The notes beneath the pieces were generated by a model that saw nothing but the letters and a program-made list of their open reading frames with translations, did no database searches and was not told the origin of the DNA. From Verrucomicrobiota bacterium (lineage in GTDB: Bacteria; Verrucomicrobiota; Kiritimatiellia; CAIQIC01), in the NCBI GenBank assembly GCA_004321905.1, contig SCQF01000024.1, positions 1 through 59,316 on the forward strand: a DNA stretch of 59,316 nucleotides, in the 5' to 3' direction. Position numbers and translations under genes: made by a program. Numbering within the stretch: the first letter of the stretch is position 1; each line of letters opens with the position of its first letter. Of this stretch, positions 46,322 through 57,198 are shown one piece after another.

Positions 46322-47233
46322 CTACTTGGCGGCCAAGGCCGCAACCAATGCATCCACGATTTTATCCAGCAAGGCAAGGTAATCGCCCGCCGTGCCTTTC
46401 AGCCCACCGGGGAACTGCGCGCATTCCACGATCTGGGCGCCGGTTGCCGCGGCCACGGCTGCGGCGGTGCGGCGGTTCTGGAAAGGCTCCATAATGATGG
46501 CCTTGACGTGCTCGCGCTTCATGGTTTCGATGACTTCCGCCAAATGTGCCGGCGAGGGCGGAATCCCTGGCTTGGGTTCGAGGAATATCTCGATCTTTAG
46601 GTCGAAGCAGTGTGCGAAGTAAGGCCACGATTTATGGAACGCCGCCACCTGCTGACCCGCGAATGGCGCCAGCTTCTGTTTCCACGCAGTCAGTTTCGTA
46701 TCCAACTGCTGTAACCAATGCGTCAGGTTTTGTTGGTAGGTCGTTGCCTGCGCCGGGTCAATCGCGCTAAAACTTTCCGCGATTTTCTGTGCCGCGTGGC
46801 GTGCGTTCGACGGCGCGATCATGAAATGCGGATTGCCTTTGGCGTGTAGGTCGCCCTTGGAGCGGTCGAGTTCCGCCGGTACTTCGAGCAACGCAAGACC
46901 GTCGGAGACCGCGACATGGCCCGGCTGGCCAGCGGCGATCTTTGCATTGCGTGCGCCATCGAGTAACGGTGGCAACCAACCGATCTCCAGTTCCGCGCCG
47001 CCTTCGATCAGCACGTCGGCGCGGTTAAGTTTCACCATGTAGCTCGGCTTCGCGTCCACGAAGTGCGGGTCTTCGGTCGGCTTGGCGAGCACGGTCACGT
47101 TTACCAGGTCGCCACCAATGGCCTGTGCCAGTGCGCCGAAGTCGGCGGTGGTGGCGACGACGTTCAGCTTGGCCATGGCCGGCACAGCCGCGACGGACAA
47201 CAAGATCAGCAGGAATGTTTTCAGGCTTTTCAT
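46322..47233 (-). CDS. Metal ABC transporter substrate-binding protein (ZnuA-like)
   Basis: This 303-residue periplasmic protein has a signal peptide (KTFLLILLSVAAVPAMA) and the cluster A-I fold: LNVVATTADFGALAQAIGGD, first ligand His in EDPHFVDAKPSYMVKL, second in GNPHFMIAPSNA, third in FHKSWPYFA and the last acidic ligand region near AIIMEPFQNRRTA. It lacks the His-rich loop of many ZnuA proteins. ATG 47233 is chosen; the longer frame runs through a repeat element. Zn or Mn cannot be told apart. Confidence 0.9.
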   Translation of the reverse strand: MKSLKTFLLILLSVAAVPAMAKLNVVATTADFGALAQAIGGDLVNVTVLAKPTEDPHFVDAKPSYMVKLNRADVLIEGGAELEIGWLPPLLDGARNAKIAAGQPGHVAVSDGLALLEVPAELDRSKGDLHAKGNPHFMIAPSNARHAAQKIAESFSAIDPAQATTYQQNLTHWLQQLDTKLTAWKQKLAPFAGQQVAAFHKSWPYFAHCFDLKIEIFLEPKPGIPPSPAHLAEVIETMKREHVKAIIMEPFQNRRTAAAVAAATGAQIVECAQFPGGLKGTAGDYLALLDKIVDALVAALAAK

Positions 47234-47259
47234 GTTTCGATACTCCGATGCTTTTTGTT

Positions 47260-47343
47260 CTTTTGTGGGCGGGGCTTTCCGGCCCCGCGGTTTTGCTTGG
47301 GTGCGGTTGATTTCGCGGGGCTGGAAAGCCCCGCCCACAAAAG
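47260..47343. repeat. Inverted-repeat element with 30-nt arms
   Basis: The arms 47260-47289 and 47314-47343 are inverted copies with one mismatch around a 24-bp centre; each begins CTTTTGTGGGCGGGGCTTTCC. The plan and centre (TTGATTTCGCGGGG) match 6065-6130. It separates the porin gene from the substrate-binding protein gene and could act as an attenuator. Confidence 0.8.
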
Positions 47344-47416
47344 GGCCACCATTGTAGCCGTAGATTTTTTGGTCTCCCTCATCAACCATTCTCCCTCTGC
47401 CATCCAGCATGGTTCT

Positions 47417-48733
47417 TCAGAACTTGTGCGCGGCGTGCGCACCGATCATGAACTCTAATTGCGCCCAGACGGCCTGCTCGTCGCTGCTGACGGCAAAATG
47501 TGTGTAGTTATATTGCAGGCGCAGCTTGGCGAATTCGCTGAAGTAATAGGTGACGTTTGGCGAGATACGCTCAGCTTCGTCATGCGGGGTGTTGCCCTCG
47601 GTACTGGCACCGCTATTGCCGGTGACGTAGTCGCCGCGCAGACCGGCAACCCAGCCGCGCACGAAACCCCAGAGCACCTGCGAATAGAGACCCCAATCGC
47701 GCAGATGCTCCTCCGGCAGGCCGGCGCCGGGATCGGCAGCGGCGTCGAAGTTGCGCCATAGCACCTCGGTCTGCACTTTGACGAACGGCCAGCCATCGCC
47801 CGCGTTGGCGGGTTTCCATTTCCAGAAGGCATCAAGGCCATAGACTTGTGTGCGCGCGTGCGGCCCGGTGTCGTTGGGGCCGAGCGCCGCGGAGGCGCCG
47901 AGCATGAGTGTTTGTTCGTCGGTAAGATCGAATGCAGAGGTCAGCCGCGGCACGTAAAGCAGGTCGCCCAACCCACGTAGATCGCGCGCCGTCGTGGCGT
48001 GACCATAGAGGCGCGTGACGCCATTGGTGTCCGCATCGCCCAGATTGCGGAAACTGAAAGCATCACCACCTTGGCCGTTATAAACACCGAGCAAGGCTTC
48101 GGCGTAAAACGGCGTCGGCGCGAGCCAGGAGAGTCGCGCACCGTTTTGGCGGAGACCATCACTGCCGAACATGCGGTTCAGGACCAGCGGCTGGTCCACA
48201 AAATCCCACGCGTGCGGATGCTGGTTGTTCTGGCGTCCGAATTCGGTAAAATAACGGCCCGCCTTAAGTTGAAAATCGCCCGGCAATGCCGTGGATTGCG
48301 CGTAGGCTTCCTCCAACTCCAGCGCGGTGGATTCATCCGGTGCCGTCTTGAAGACGATGTTGGCAAACGCCTTGAAAAACGGGTCCACGGCGCCATCGAG
48401 CGAGAGCTCGGCGTTGCGGATCGAAAAACCGCGTTGCGACGGATCGTGATCGCCCGGCTGGATACTTGATACATCTGGCGTGGTACTCCAGCCGGCGTTG
48501 AGCAGCACATCGAAGCCGGCATTCATATAAGCACGGCCTGACGAAATGACCGGTGCGGCGGGTGCGGTTGCGCTCTGCTCCCGCACCTGTTTTTCCAACG
48601 CGTCGGTGCGTAGCTTGAGTTCCGAGATTTCCTTGAGGGCGTTGCTCAAGGTGTTATCCGCAGGCAGGTTCTCTGCATGGATTAAAGTCGCCGCTGCGGA
48701 AAAGGCAACTCCCCATAAAATTCTCCGATTCAT
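47417..48733 (-). CDS. Outer-membrane porin (OprP/OprO-like) next to metal transport genes
   Basis: This 438-residue protein has a signal peptide, an N-terminal coiled coil (NALKEISELKLRTDALEKQV) for cell-wall or trimer contacts, and a long beta-barrel with alternating strands such as GFSIRNAELSLDGAVDPFF, FQLKAGRYFTEFGRQNNQH and a C-terminal aromatic end AHKF. It fits the phosphate-selective porin superfamily. Placed before a metal SBP and permease, it may bring metal across the outer membrane. GTGGAGGAAGTA precedes ATG 48733. Confidence 0.83.
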   Translation of the reverse strand: MNRRILWGVAFSAAATLIHAENLPADNTLSNALKEISELKLRTDALEKQVREQSATAPAAPVISSGRAYMNAGFDVLLNAGWSTTPDVSSIQPGDHDPSQRGFSIRNAELSLDGAVDPFFKAFANIVFKTAPDESTALELEEAYAQSTALPGDFQLKAGRYFTEFGRQNNQHPHAWDFVDQPLVLNRMFGSDGLRQNGARLSWLAPTPFYAEALLGVYNGQGGDAFSFRNLGDADTNGVTRLYGHATTARDLRGLGDLLYVPRLTSAFDLTDEQTLMLGASAALGPNDTGPHARTQVYGLDAFWKWKPANAGDGWPFVKVQTEVLWRNFDAAADPGAGLPEEHLRDWGLYSQVLWGFVRGWVAGLRGDYVTGNSGASTEGNTPHDEAERISPNVTYYFSEFAKLRLQYNYTHFAVSSDEQAVWAQLEFMIGAHAAHKF

Positions 48734-48791
48734 TACTTCCTCCACCCCTTGGTCGAATCAACGTCAAACGGGCCCGGTAGCCGGGCGATCA

Positions 48792-49094
48792 TTACACGAC
48801 GACGTCAGTCAACGGCGGACCGCGCGGTGGATGCGCGGCCTGGAAGCGTGGAGTCGGGAAGCGCATTCCATTAAAAAAGAAAGGGCCTACAGCCACACCT
48901 ATCGGAATCGGCACTATGTGTGTGGGTGATTCCACGATGGATGTGGAGGCCAACTGGCATAGCGCACAGGGGCTGCTCGTGTGATCATGCGCAGCACACT
49001 GCGTTTGATGCACGACCGGCACCAGCCAGACACACAACCAGAGCACGGCGAGCAAGCTCGCCCTGCGACGCAGCCAGAAAAAGGCGCCATGCAT
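48792..49094 (-). CDS. Small secreted or membrane protein with Cys/His motif (DUF2946-like)
   Basis: This 100-residue protein has a hydrophobic N-terminal segment (ASLLAVLWLCVWLVPVVH) and a motif AHDHTSSPCALCQLA that could bind a metal, followed by a hydrophobic stretch and a Pro-rich end. It resembles DUF2946-type proteins found beside Zn or Cu transport genes, but the match is loose. It precedes the porin gene by 58 bp on the same strand. ATG 49094 is the likely start. Confidence 0.6.
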   Translation of the reverse strand: MHGAFFWLRRRASLLAVLWLCVWLVPVVHQTQCAAHDHTSSPCALCQLASTSIVESPTHIVPIPIGVAVGPFFFNGMRFPTPRFQAAHPPRGPPLTDVVV

Positions 49095-49187
49095 GCGGGC
49101 ACTTAACCATAAGAAGCCAAGGGTGTCAAATAGCGGACGGATTTTTTGGCGTGCATTAAGGAACGGTTTGTGACACATAAACCGGCC

Positions 49188-49817
49188 ATGAAAACATTGC
49201 GCAAACTACTCGGCTATGATGATAAATTTTTTGACCTGCTCGAAGCCAGCGCCATTGAGGCGCAGGGCAGCGTCCAATTGCTCACGGAGTTGCTCCGCGA
49301 TACCACCAAATGTCCGACGATGGACGCTTTCGTTCAAACGCGGCGCAAAGACAAGCGTATTACTGAAGAGATTACCGAAGAATTGTGCAAAACATTTGTC
49401 ACTCCGTTGGAGCGCGAAGATATTGAAGCGCTTTCGTTCGCGCTTTACAAGATTCCGAAAACGGCGGAAAAATTCAGCGAGAAATTCATCCTTTGTCGCG
49501 AGGCCCTCGGCGGGGTGGATTTTTCGCGACAGTTGGCGTTGTTGGAACAGGCTTCCGCGATCATCGTCCAGATGGTGCGTCAATTGCGTGGGCGCAAACA
49601 TCTGGACGCCCTTAAGGATCAAAATAGCCGCATGCACTATCTGGAGGGCGAGGCCGATAAGCTCATGCTGGAACTCATCCGGGAACTCTATAGCGGCAAA
49701 CATGATCCGTTGCGCGTCATTATCAACATGGATCTCTATGAAACACTGGAAAAAATTATTGATCGCTGTCGCGACGCCGGCAACGTCATCTTCCAAATTG
49801 TGTTGAAATATTCCTGA
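49188..49817 (+). CDS. DUF47 family PhoU-like protein
   Basis: This 209-residue all-helical protein matches the DUF47/PhoU-like family that accompanies Pit transporters: KLLGYDDKFFDLLEASAIEAQGS, ITEEITEELCKTFVTPLEREDIEALSFAL, and MHYLEGEADKLMLELIRELY. It probably modulates phosphate uptake by the next gene, 11 bp away. ATG 49188 is chosen over an upstream TTG; no clear Shine-Dalgarno is visible. Confidence 0.9.
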   Translation: MKTLRKLLGYDDKFFDLLEASAIEAQGSVQLLTELLRDTTKCPTMDAFVQTRRKDKRITEEITEELCKTFVTPLEREDIEALSFALYKIPKTAEKFSEKFILCREALGGVDFSRQLALLEQASAIIVQMVRQLRGRKHLDALKDQNSRMHYLEGEADKLMLELIRELYSGKHDPLRVIINMDLYETLEKIIDRCRDAGNVIFQIVLKYS

Positions 49818-49828
49818 CCGGGTGCACC

Positions 49829-50896
<1,068 letters not shown>

Positions 50897-50903
50897 CGTA
50901 TGT

Positions 50904-50954
50904 TTTTCCAAGGCTTGGAAAAACACATGTCCCCGTTTTCCAATCCTTGGGAAA
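50904..50954. repeat. Palindrome pair, centres 50913 and 50945
   Basis: Two copies 32 bp apart, just after the phosphate transporter and 163-195 bp upstream of pgi. Confidence 0.85.
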
Positions 50955-51107
50955 GCCGGCCGATGGCGGCAATTTGCGGCACGCGTTTGAACTCCATTCC
51001 ACGTTGGTGCAAGGTGGCCGGCGGGAGCCGTCGTGCCGTTCCGCACTTGCCAGCCGCCAACCAACGCGGCAAACTACCGCCCGTTTTTACTTTTTAAGGA
51101 GAATGCG

Positions 51108-52739
51108 ATGGCGAAGCCTGTGGCAGTCAATCGGACGAAGGAATGGAAGCAGTTGCAGCGGCATTTTACGGAAATGGAAGATGTGCACCTGCGGATGCTC
51201 TTTGCGGAAGGTTCGCAACGCGCGGCGCGCTTTACGCTGCAAGCGGGTGATCTTCGCCTTGATTACTCGAAGAATCGGATCACGGCGGAAACGATGAAAC
51301 TGCTGCTCGCGCTGGCACAGCGGCGGAAACTCACCACGGCCATTGCCGCGATGTTTTCCGGACAGAAAATCAACCGCACGGAGAATCGCGCCGTGTTGCA
51401 CATCGCACTCCGTAATCGCGCGAACCGTCCAATTTTGGTGGATGGACAGGACGTGATGCCGGAGGTCAACGCGGTATTGGAGCGGATGCGCGCGTTTGCG
51501 CGGCGCGTGCGCTCCGGCGAATGGCGCGGGTTCACCGGTCAGCCCATCCGCAACATCGTCAACCTCGGCATCGGCGGCAGCGATTTGGGACCGGTGATGG
51601 CCTATGAAGCGCTCAAACCCTATAGCGATCGGCGGCTGACCGTGCGCTTCGTCTCCAACGTGGATGGTACGCACTTGGCCGAGGCCGTGCGCGACCTCAA
51701 TCCGGCGGAGACGTTGTTCATCGTCGCCTCCAAAACCTTCACGACGCAGGAAACGATGACCAACGCACAGAGTGCGCGCGACTGGCTACTCAAAACGCTG
51801 GGCGATGCCAGGGCCGTGCGCAATCACTTCGTCGCCGTTTCGACCAACGCCAAGAAAGTTGCCGAATTCGGCATTGATGTGGAAAATATGTTCGGCTTCT
51901 GGGACTGGGTTGGCGGACGCTACAGCCTGTGCTCGGCCATCGGCCTGCCGTTGATGCTTGCCATCGGCGGAGAAAATTTTGACGCGATGCTCGACGGCTT
52001 CCATGCGATGGATCGGCATTTTGCCGAGGCGCCACTAGAGCAAAACATGCCGGTGATCCTCGGCTTGCTCGGCATCTGGTATAACAATTTCTTCGGCGCG
52101 CAGAGCCACGCGATTTTGCCCTATGACCAATATTTGAGTCGCTTCGCCGCTTACTTCCAGCAGGGCGACATGGAGAGCAACGGCAAGTATGTGGATCAGC
52201 AGGGCAGGCGCGTCTGTTGGCAAACCGGGCCGGTGATCTGGGGCGAGCCGGGCACCAACGGCCAACACGCCTTCTATCAACTCATCCATCAGGGCACCAA
52301 GCTGATCCCGTGCGACTTCATCGGTTTCTGCCGCTCGCATAATCCGATCAGCGATCACCACGACAAGTTGATGGCCAATTTCTTCGCGCAGACGGAAGCC
52401 CTCGCTTTGGGTAAAACGGCTGACGAAGTTGTCGCCGAAGGCACGAAGCCGGAGTTGGTGCCACATCGCGTTTTTGAGGGTAATCGGCCGACGAACAGCA
52501 TCATGGCGCAAGAGCTGACGCCGGGCGTGCTCGGTCAACTGATCGCGCTCTATGAACACAAGATTTTCGTTCAAGGTGTGATCTGGGACATCTTCAGCTT
52601 CGATCAATGGGGCGTGGAACTTGGCAAGCAACTCGCTGCGCGAATTTTGCCGGAGCTACAGACCACCACCGCGCCGCTGAATCACGACGCTTCCACCAAC
52701 GCGCTCATCAACTTCTATCGCGCCAACCGACGTAGTTGA
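51108..52739 (+). CDS. pgi: Glucose-6-phosphate isomerase
   Basis: This 543-residue enzyme interconverts glucose- and fructose-6-phosphate. It has [35 protein letters not shown], the catalytic [25 protein letters not shown] and the end signature [13 protein letters not shown]. It is of the common (non-cupin) type and usual length. AAGGAGAATGCG precedes ATG 51108. With pfkA at 55660 it gives two upper glycolysis steps in the window. Confidence 0.97.
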   Translation: MAKPVAVNRTKEWKQLQRHFTEMEDVHLRMLFAEGSQRAARFTLQAGDLRLDYSKNRITAETMKLLLALAQRRKLTTAIAAMFSGQKINRTENRAVLHIALRNRANRPILVDGQDVMPEVNAVLERMRAFARRVRSGEWRGFTGQPIRNIVNLGIGGSDLGPVMAYEALKPYSDRRLTVRFVSNVDGTHLAEAVRDLNPAETLFIVASKTFTTQETMTNAQSARDWLLKTLGDARAVRNHFVAVSTNAKKVAEFGIDVENMFGFWDWVGGRYSLCSAIGLPLMLAIGGENFDAMLDGFHAMDRHFAEAPLEQNMPVILGLLGIWYNNFFGAQSHAILPYDQYLSRFAAYFQQGDMESNGKYVDQQGRRVCWQTGPVIWGEPGTNGQHAFYQLIHQGTKLIPCDFIGFCRSHNPISDHHDKLMANFFAQTEALALGKTADEVVAEGTKPELVPHRVFEGNRPTNSIMAQELTPGVLGQLIALYEHKIFVQGVIWDIFSFDQWGVELGKQLAARILPELQTTTAPLNHDASTNALINFYRANRRS

Positions 52740-52748
52740 GCGTCCAAG

Positions 52749-52796
52749 TTTCCAAGGCTTGGAAAGAACAGGATTTATTTTTCAAGCCTTGGAAAA
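52749..52796. repeat. Palindrome pair, centres 52757 and 52787
   Basis: Two copies 30 bp apart, between pgi and the GH106-like gene, 63-93 bp upstream of the latter. The second has lost one C (TTTC), the only pair with a spacing below 31. Confidence 0.82.
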
Positions 52797-52849
52797 CAAA
52801 TCACCGAGCCTTGCGTTCTATTCGTGCGCATGAGTAAAGGAGCATACCA

Positions 52850-55639
52850 ATGAAGAAGAGCGGATTTTGTCTGGTACTGGTCACGGTGAGTCTGTGTTGG
52901 TCGGGAGCGCAGGCCGAAGACGCGCTGTGGACTGCGTTTGTGAACCCGCCGGCGGAGGCGAAACCGTTTGTGCGCTGGTGGTGGAACGGCAACTGCGTCA
53001 CCTCGAACGAGATCGTGCGCGAGATTGGCGTGTTGCGTGCGGCAGGCATCGGCGGTTTTGAAATCAATCCCATCGCGTTGCCGGTTGCGCAGCCGCCGGC
53101 TGGGGTGCGTGAGCTGGAATGGCTTAGCCCGGAATGGAACCAGCTGGTGCGTGTGGCCGTGGACGAAGCCAGGCGTAACGGCATGATTGCCGACTTGATC
53201 GTTGGCTCCGGCTGGCCATTCGGTGGCGAGTTCCTCAAGCCGGGCGAAATGACGCAACGCCTCGATGTAAAGCGTATCCCCATTACCGGGCCGTGTATTT
53301 TCCGGCGGAAGGTGGCCGAACTCTTGGTAAAGACGAAAGCCGGCCACGAGCCAGAGCGGGCGGGCAAGTCGCCGCCGCGGATTGTGTTTGTGCGCTTCGT
53401 CCCGGCGACCATCATCAACGTTACGCAGAGCGTTGCGCTGGATAATCGTGTTGACGCCGATGGGTTGCTGACGGTTGATGTGCCCGCCGGTCGCCATGAA
53501 GTGCAAGTTGGCCTTGTGGAAGAGGGCCATGTCGCGGTGTCGCATGGCGCGCCGGGGGCCAAAGGTCCCGTGCTGGATCATTATAATGAGTCGGTGGTGA
53601 CTGCTTATTTGAAACGGATGTCGGACGGCCTGAGTCCTGAACTCGGCGGAAAACTGGGGCCGCTAGTGCGGGCGATCTTTTGTGACAGCATTGAGCTATC
53701 GCGCGCCAACTGGACCAGCGATTTTGTCACGCAATTTCAAAAGCGGCGCGGCTATGACGTGACGCCTTATTTGCCCTACAGCGTGCCTTTTCCCAAGCTG
53801 GGCGAGGCGGTACACGACGATTCGCCGTGGGGCGACACGGTGCGGCGTGCGCGTTATGACTTTGCGCGCACTGTGGTGGAATTATATCAGGAACGTTTCA
53901 TCCAGCCTTTCGTAGCCTGGTGCCATGCGAACGGGGTGCTTTGCCGCTATCAAAATTATGGCTATCCGTGGTTCCTCGGCTTGTTGGATGGCTATCTACA
54001 GCCCGACATCCCCGAAAGCAACAACTGGCTTTTCTCGGATCCCGATCAGCACGGGTTCCTTGTCTGGACAAAATATGCAGCGTCGGGTGGGCATCTGGCG
54101 AACCGGCGGATCATCAGCACCGAAGCCCACACCAATACGCGCGGAGTTTTCAAAACACCACTGGAAATGATCAAGGCGGCGGACGATTTCAACTTCGTGA
54201 TGGGTATCAATCATTCCGTGTTACACGGCTTCAACTATTCGCCGCCGGAAGCGGGCTTCCCCGGCTGGGTGCGTTACGGCACCTATTTCAGCGAGCAAAA
54301 CACGTGGTGGCCGCAGTTTAGGTGGTGGACGGCCTACAACGCGCGACTCTCGGCAGTCTTTCAAGCGACGCGACCCGCCGTGCGTGTGGCGATCCTCGGC
54401 CCCGAAGCCGATATTTGGAGCGATTACGGTTTGGAGCGCGATCCTTTCCAGCAGGAGCCATGGTACGTGAACCAACTTTGGAAGGCGTTGAACTGCTGCG
54501 GCAGCAACCCGGACTATGTGAGCGAAAAAGTGGTGCAGGAGTCGTCCTTTGCCAAGGGCCAGTTGTGCTATGGCCCGATGACCTACGACGCACTGATCGT
54601 CGCCGGCGTCCATTCGCTCCAGCCCGCCACGGCGCAAGCTTTGAATAAATTCGCCCTAGCCGGCGGACGTGTTGTGTTTGCCGGTGCCGTGCCGCACCGC
54701 GCGCCATCGTTGCGCGATGTCGGCGCGGGCGATGCTTCTGTGCAACAAGCAATGCAGGCGATGTTGGATCGTGAGCTTGACCACGACGATGCCAATGTGA
54801 TCCGTCGTGACCTGCCCGCCAATCATAATGACCTGATTGCGTGGGCCAATAAGTTGCTCACCGATTTGGATATCAAGCGCTCCGTCAAATTTGCCGAACC
54901 CAATGCAAATATCTTCTCGCTGCAGGCCCGCGCTGAGCAGCGTGATCTGTTTTTCCTGATCAACACCAATGCGACCCAAGCCGCAACCTGTCGCGCCACA
55001 TTCCAAGTGCAAGGTCAGACGGCTTGGCGTTGGAATCCGGAGCAGGGTACGCGTGAACTCTTTGCCGCCAAGGTGACTGGCCCGCTCACGATCGAATTGC
55101 AGCCACTGGAATCCATGTTGCTCGTTTTCGAGAACGACGCAACATCGGCTTCCGTGACGGCACCGCCGCGGTGTGACGACGCGCACGCTTGGCCGCTGGC
55201 CGATGCGTGGCAGGCGGAGTTTCATCCGAAGCAGGGCGGCATTTTCACTCGCGAGAATCTAAAGCTCGGCGACCTTGGGCGCTCCAGTGATCCCGCACTC
55301 AAAAATTTTGCGGGTACGGTCATCTATCGCCAAACCTTCGACCTCGTCGCCGCCGTGCGCGCCACGTTTCTGGACCTCGGCATCGTTCACGGGAATTCGG
55401 AGGTGGTGCTCAACGGTCAATCGTTGGGTGTGCGCTGGTACGGGCGGCACCTTTTTGCCACGGCGGGCGCGGCGCGTAGCGGTGCCAATACGCTCGAAAT
55501 CCGCGTGACGGTGCCGCTGTTCAACTACGTCCGCACGCTCAAGGACAATCCGACCGCAAGAGAATGGACGCGCGGGGCCAAAGATTCGATTCCGACCGGT
55601 CTGGTTGGCCCGGTGCGCTGTGCGCCAGCATTCAAATAA
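52850..55639 (+). CDS. Secreted GH106-like glycosidase (alpha-L-rhamnosidase type)
   Basis: This 929-residue protein starts with a signal peptide (cleavage likely after GAQA, residue 22). It then has the GH106-type start PFVRWWWNGNCVTSNEIVREIGVLRAAGIGGFEI, a TIM-barrel catalytic part (LIVGSGWPFGGEF, IFCDSIELS, RRIISTEAHT) and a C-terminal galactose-binding-like beta domain (FLDLGIVHGNSEVVLNGQSLGVRWYG). The family removes rhamnose from plant or algal polysaccharides. AAAGGAGCATACCA precedes the start. Substrate is by family inference. Confidence 0.85.
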   Translation: MKKSGFCLVLVTVSLCWSGAQAEDALWTAFVNPPAEAKPFVRWWWNGNCVTSNEIVREIGVLRAAGIGGFEINPIALPVAQPPAGVRELEWLSPEWNQLVRVAVDEARRNGMIADLIVGSGWPFGGEFLKPGEMTQRLDVKRIPITGPCIFRRKVAELLVKTKAGHEPERAGKSPPRIVFVRFVPATIINVTQSVALDNRVDADGLLTVDVPAGRHEVQVGLVEEGHVAVSHGAPGAKGPVLDHYNESVVTAYLKRMSDGLSPELGGKLGPLVRAIFCDSIELSRANWTSDFVTQFQKRRGYDVTPYLPYSVPFPKLGEAVHDDSPWGDTVRRARYDFARTVVELYQERFIQPFVAWCHANGVLCRYQNYGYPWFLGLLDGYLQPDIPESNNWLFSDPDQHGFLVWTKYAASGGHLANRRIISTEAHTNTRGVFKTPLEMIKAADDFNFVMGINHSVLHGFNYSPPEAGFPGWVRYGTYFSEQNTWWPQFRWWTAYNARLSAVFQATRPAVRVAILGPEADIWSDYGLERDPFQQEPWYVNQLWKALNCCGSNPDYVSEKVVQESSFAKGQLCYGPMTYDALIVAGVHSLQPATAQALNKFALAGGRVVFAGAVPHRAPSLRDVGAGDASVQQAMQAMLDRELDHDDANVIRRDLPANHNDLIAWANKLLTDLDIKRSVKFAEPNANIFSLQARAEQRDLFFLINTNATQAATCRATFQVQGQTAWRWNPEQGTRELFAAKVTGPLTIELQPLESMLLVFENDATSASVTAPPRCDDAHAWPLADAWQAEFHPKQGGIFTRENLKLGDLGRSSDPALKNFAGTVIYRQTFDLVAAVRATFLDLGIVHGNSEVVLNGQSLGVRWYGRHLFATAGAARSGANTLEIRVTVPLFNYVRTLKDNPTAREWTRGAKDSIPTGLVGPVRCAPAFK

Positions 55640-55659
55640 GGACGTTTGGAAACCAGCAG

Positions 55660-56772
55660 TCAAACCTCGTCGCCAAAGCTCGTGCCAACCGCGCGCGCGG
55701 CCAGAATGAGTTGGTGATCCGGCGGCACGGTGCGTAGTTGCGCGATCGCTTCCTTGATCGGTACGGAGATGATCTGGTTGTTACGCAGCGCGGCCATCAC
55801 GCCGAATTCGCCGCGGCACGCGCAGTGCGCCGCGTGAACGCCGAGACGCGTCGCCAGCACGCGGTCGAACGCGGTCGGCGAGCCGCCGCGTTGCAAATGG
55901 CCGAGCACGGTGACGCGCGTCTCCAGGCCGGTGCCGGCCTCGATCTGGCGCGCAACTTCGTTGCCGATACCGCCGAGCTGCTTGGCGTCGGTGCGTTTGA
56001 TGTCGAGCGCTTTGACGACTTCGGCGCCGCCGGGCAGCTTTGCGCCTTCGGCCACGCAGACGAGGCTGAAACGTTTGCCGTGCGTCGCCCGCTCGTTGAC
56101 TTTGCGATAGACCGCTTCCCATGTGAACGGAATTTCCGGCAGTAGAATCACGTCGGTGCCGCCGGAGACGCCGCCGGTAAGCGCAATCCAGCCCGCGTAG
56201 CGACCCATGACTTCGATCACCATGACGCGGTGGTGCGAGGAGGCCGTGGTGTGCAGGCGGTCGAGCGCCTCGCATACGACGGAGACGGCGGTGTCGAAGC
56301 CGAAGGTCACATCGGTGGCGGCGAGATCGTTATCAATCGTCTTGGGCACACCAACCATTTTTACGCCCAAACCGCAAAATTTATCGGCGATGTGCATCGT
56401 GCCATCGCCGCCCACGGCGACGAGCGCATTCAAACCCCACTGCGTAATATTATGGAGAGCCTTGAACGAGGTGTCCTGAATTTCGATTTTGCCGGGTGCG
56501 ACTTCGACGGGATAGTGCCACGGATCGCCCTTGTTCGAGGTGCCGAGGATCGTCCCGCCCAGACTCAAAATACCGGAGACTTCGCGGTTGGTCAGTTCAC
56601 GCATCCGGCCTTCGACCAAACCTTCAAAACCATCTTCGATGCCGATGACCGTGGCGTCATAGTCATCCATCGCGGTTTTGGCCACGGCGCGAATGACGGC
56701 GTTCAGGCCGGGGCAGTCGCCGCCGCCAGTCAGCAGGCCGATGCGTTGCGGAGTATGGGTTGTCGTATTCAT
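55660..56772 (-). CDS. pfkA: 6-phosphofructokinase with mixed ATP/PPi signatures
   Basis: This 370-residue enzyme phosphorylates fructose 6-phosphate. It has LLTGGGDCPGLNAVIRA, VAVGGDGTMHIAD, VGVPKTIDNDLAATDVTFGFDTA, GRYAGWIALTGG and VLGHLQRGGSPTAFDR. Gly in GGDGT points to ATP use while Lys in PKTIDND is the form typical of PPi enzymes; this mix is known in the group III branch. GGTGGA lies 7 bp before ATG 56772; ATG 56784 is an alternative. Confidence 0.93.
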   Translation of the reverse strand: MNTTTHTPQRIGLLTGGGDCPGLNAVIRAVAKTAMDDYDATVIGIEDGFEGLVEGRMRELTNREVSGILSLGGTILGTSNKGDPWHYPVEVAPGKIEIQDTSFKALHNITQWGLNALVAVGGDGTMHIADKFCGLGVKMVGVPKTIDNDLAATDVTFGFDTAVSVVCEALDRLHTTASSHHRVMVIEVMGRYAGWIALTGGVSGGTDVILLPEIPFTWEAVYRKVNERATHGKRFSLVCVAEGAKLPGGAEVVKALDIKRTDAKQLGGIGNEVARQIEAGTGLETRVTVLGHLQRGGSPTAFDRVLATRLGVHAAHCACRGEFGVMAALRNNQIISVPIKEAIAQLRTVPPDHQLILAARAVGTSFGDEV

Positions 56773-56799
56773 GCGTATGTCCACCGAGCGGGTTGGACT

Positions 56800-57150
56800 C
56801 TACGCAAACGGGATAGATTGGCCAAGGTTATAAAATGCGATCACGGCCAGGACTTCAGCATTTTCCCCTTGGCATCTTTGAGTTGCAGTCCTTCGATGCA
56901 TGCGTTGCCGGGGCCGGCGCGGAACGGTCGGGGTGCTGGCGACGGGCGCATACTCTTTGGCCAGCGCAGGGAGTACATTCTTCGTCATGTCATACCATTG
57001 ACTGGCCATCCGGGTTACGATGTCGGGATGTTGCGCGGCGAGGTCGTGCAACTCCGTTCGATCCATGGCGATGTTATAAAGTTCCCACGGATCACGCTGG
57101 AAACTGACCAGTTTCCAAGAATGAAACGCCGGGTTCCCCGTGGCTTGTCG
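56800..57150 (-). pseudogene. C-terminal remnant of a sulfatase
   Basis: On the minus strand the text reads FHSWKLVSFQRDPWELYNIAMDRTELHDLAAQHP (in two overlapping parts), the typical end of an arylsulfatase, then a degraded tail (PRRPRQRMHRRTATQRC). There is no upstream catalytic part with the C/S-x-P-x-R motif. The 5' break is at about 57140-57180, next to a palindrome-like CACGGCTTGGAAAAC. Confidence 0.78.
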
Positions 57151-57198
57151 CGGGGTGTTTCACGGCTTGGAAAACCAACGCCGCGTTGTTTCGTCGTA

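Noticed and set aside
46768-47060. Search for an ABC ATPase hidden in other frames of the metal locus
   Set aside because: No Walker A or LSGGQ-like text was found in any frame between 44000 and 49200.
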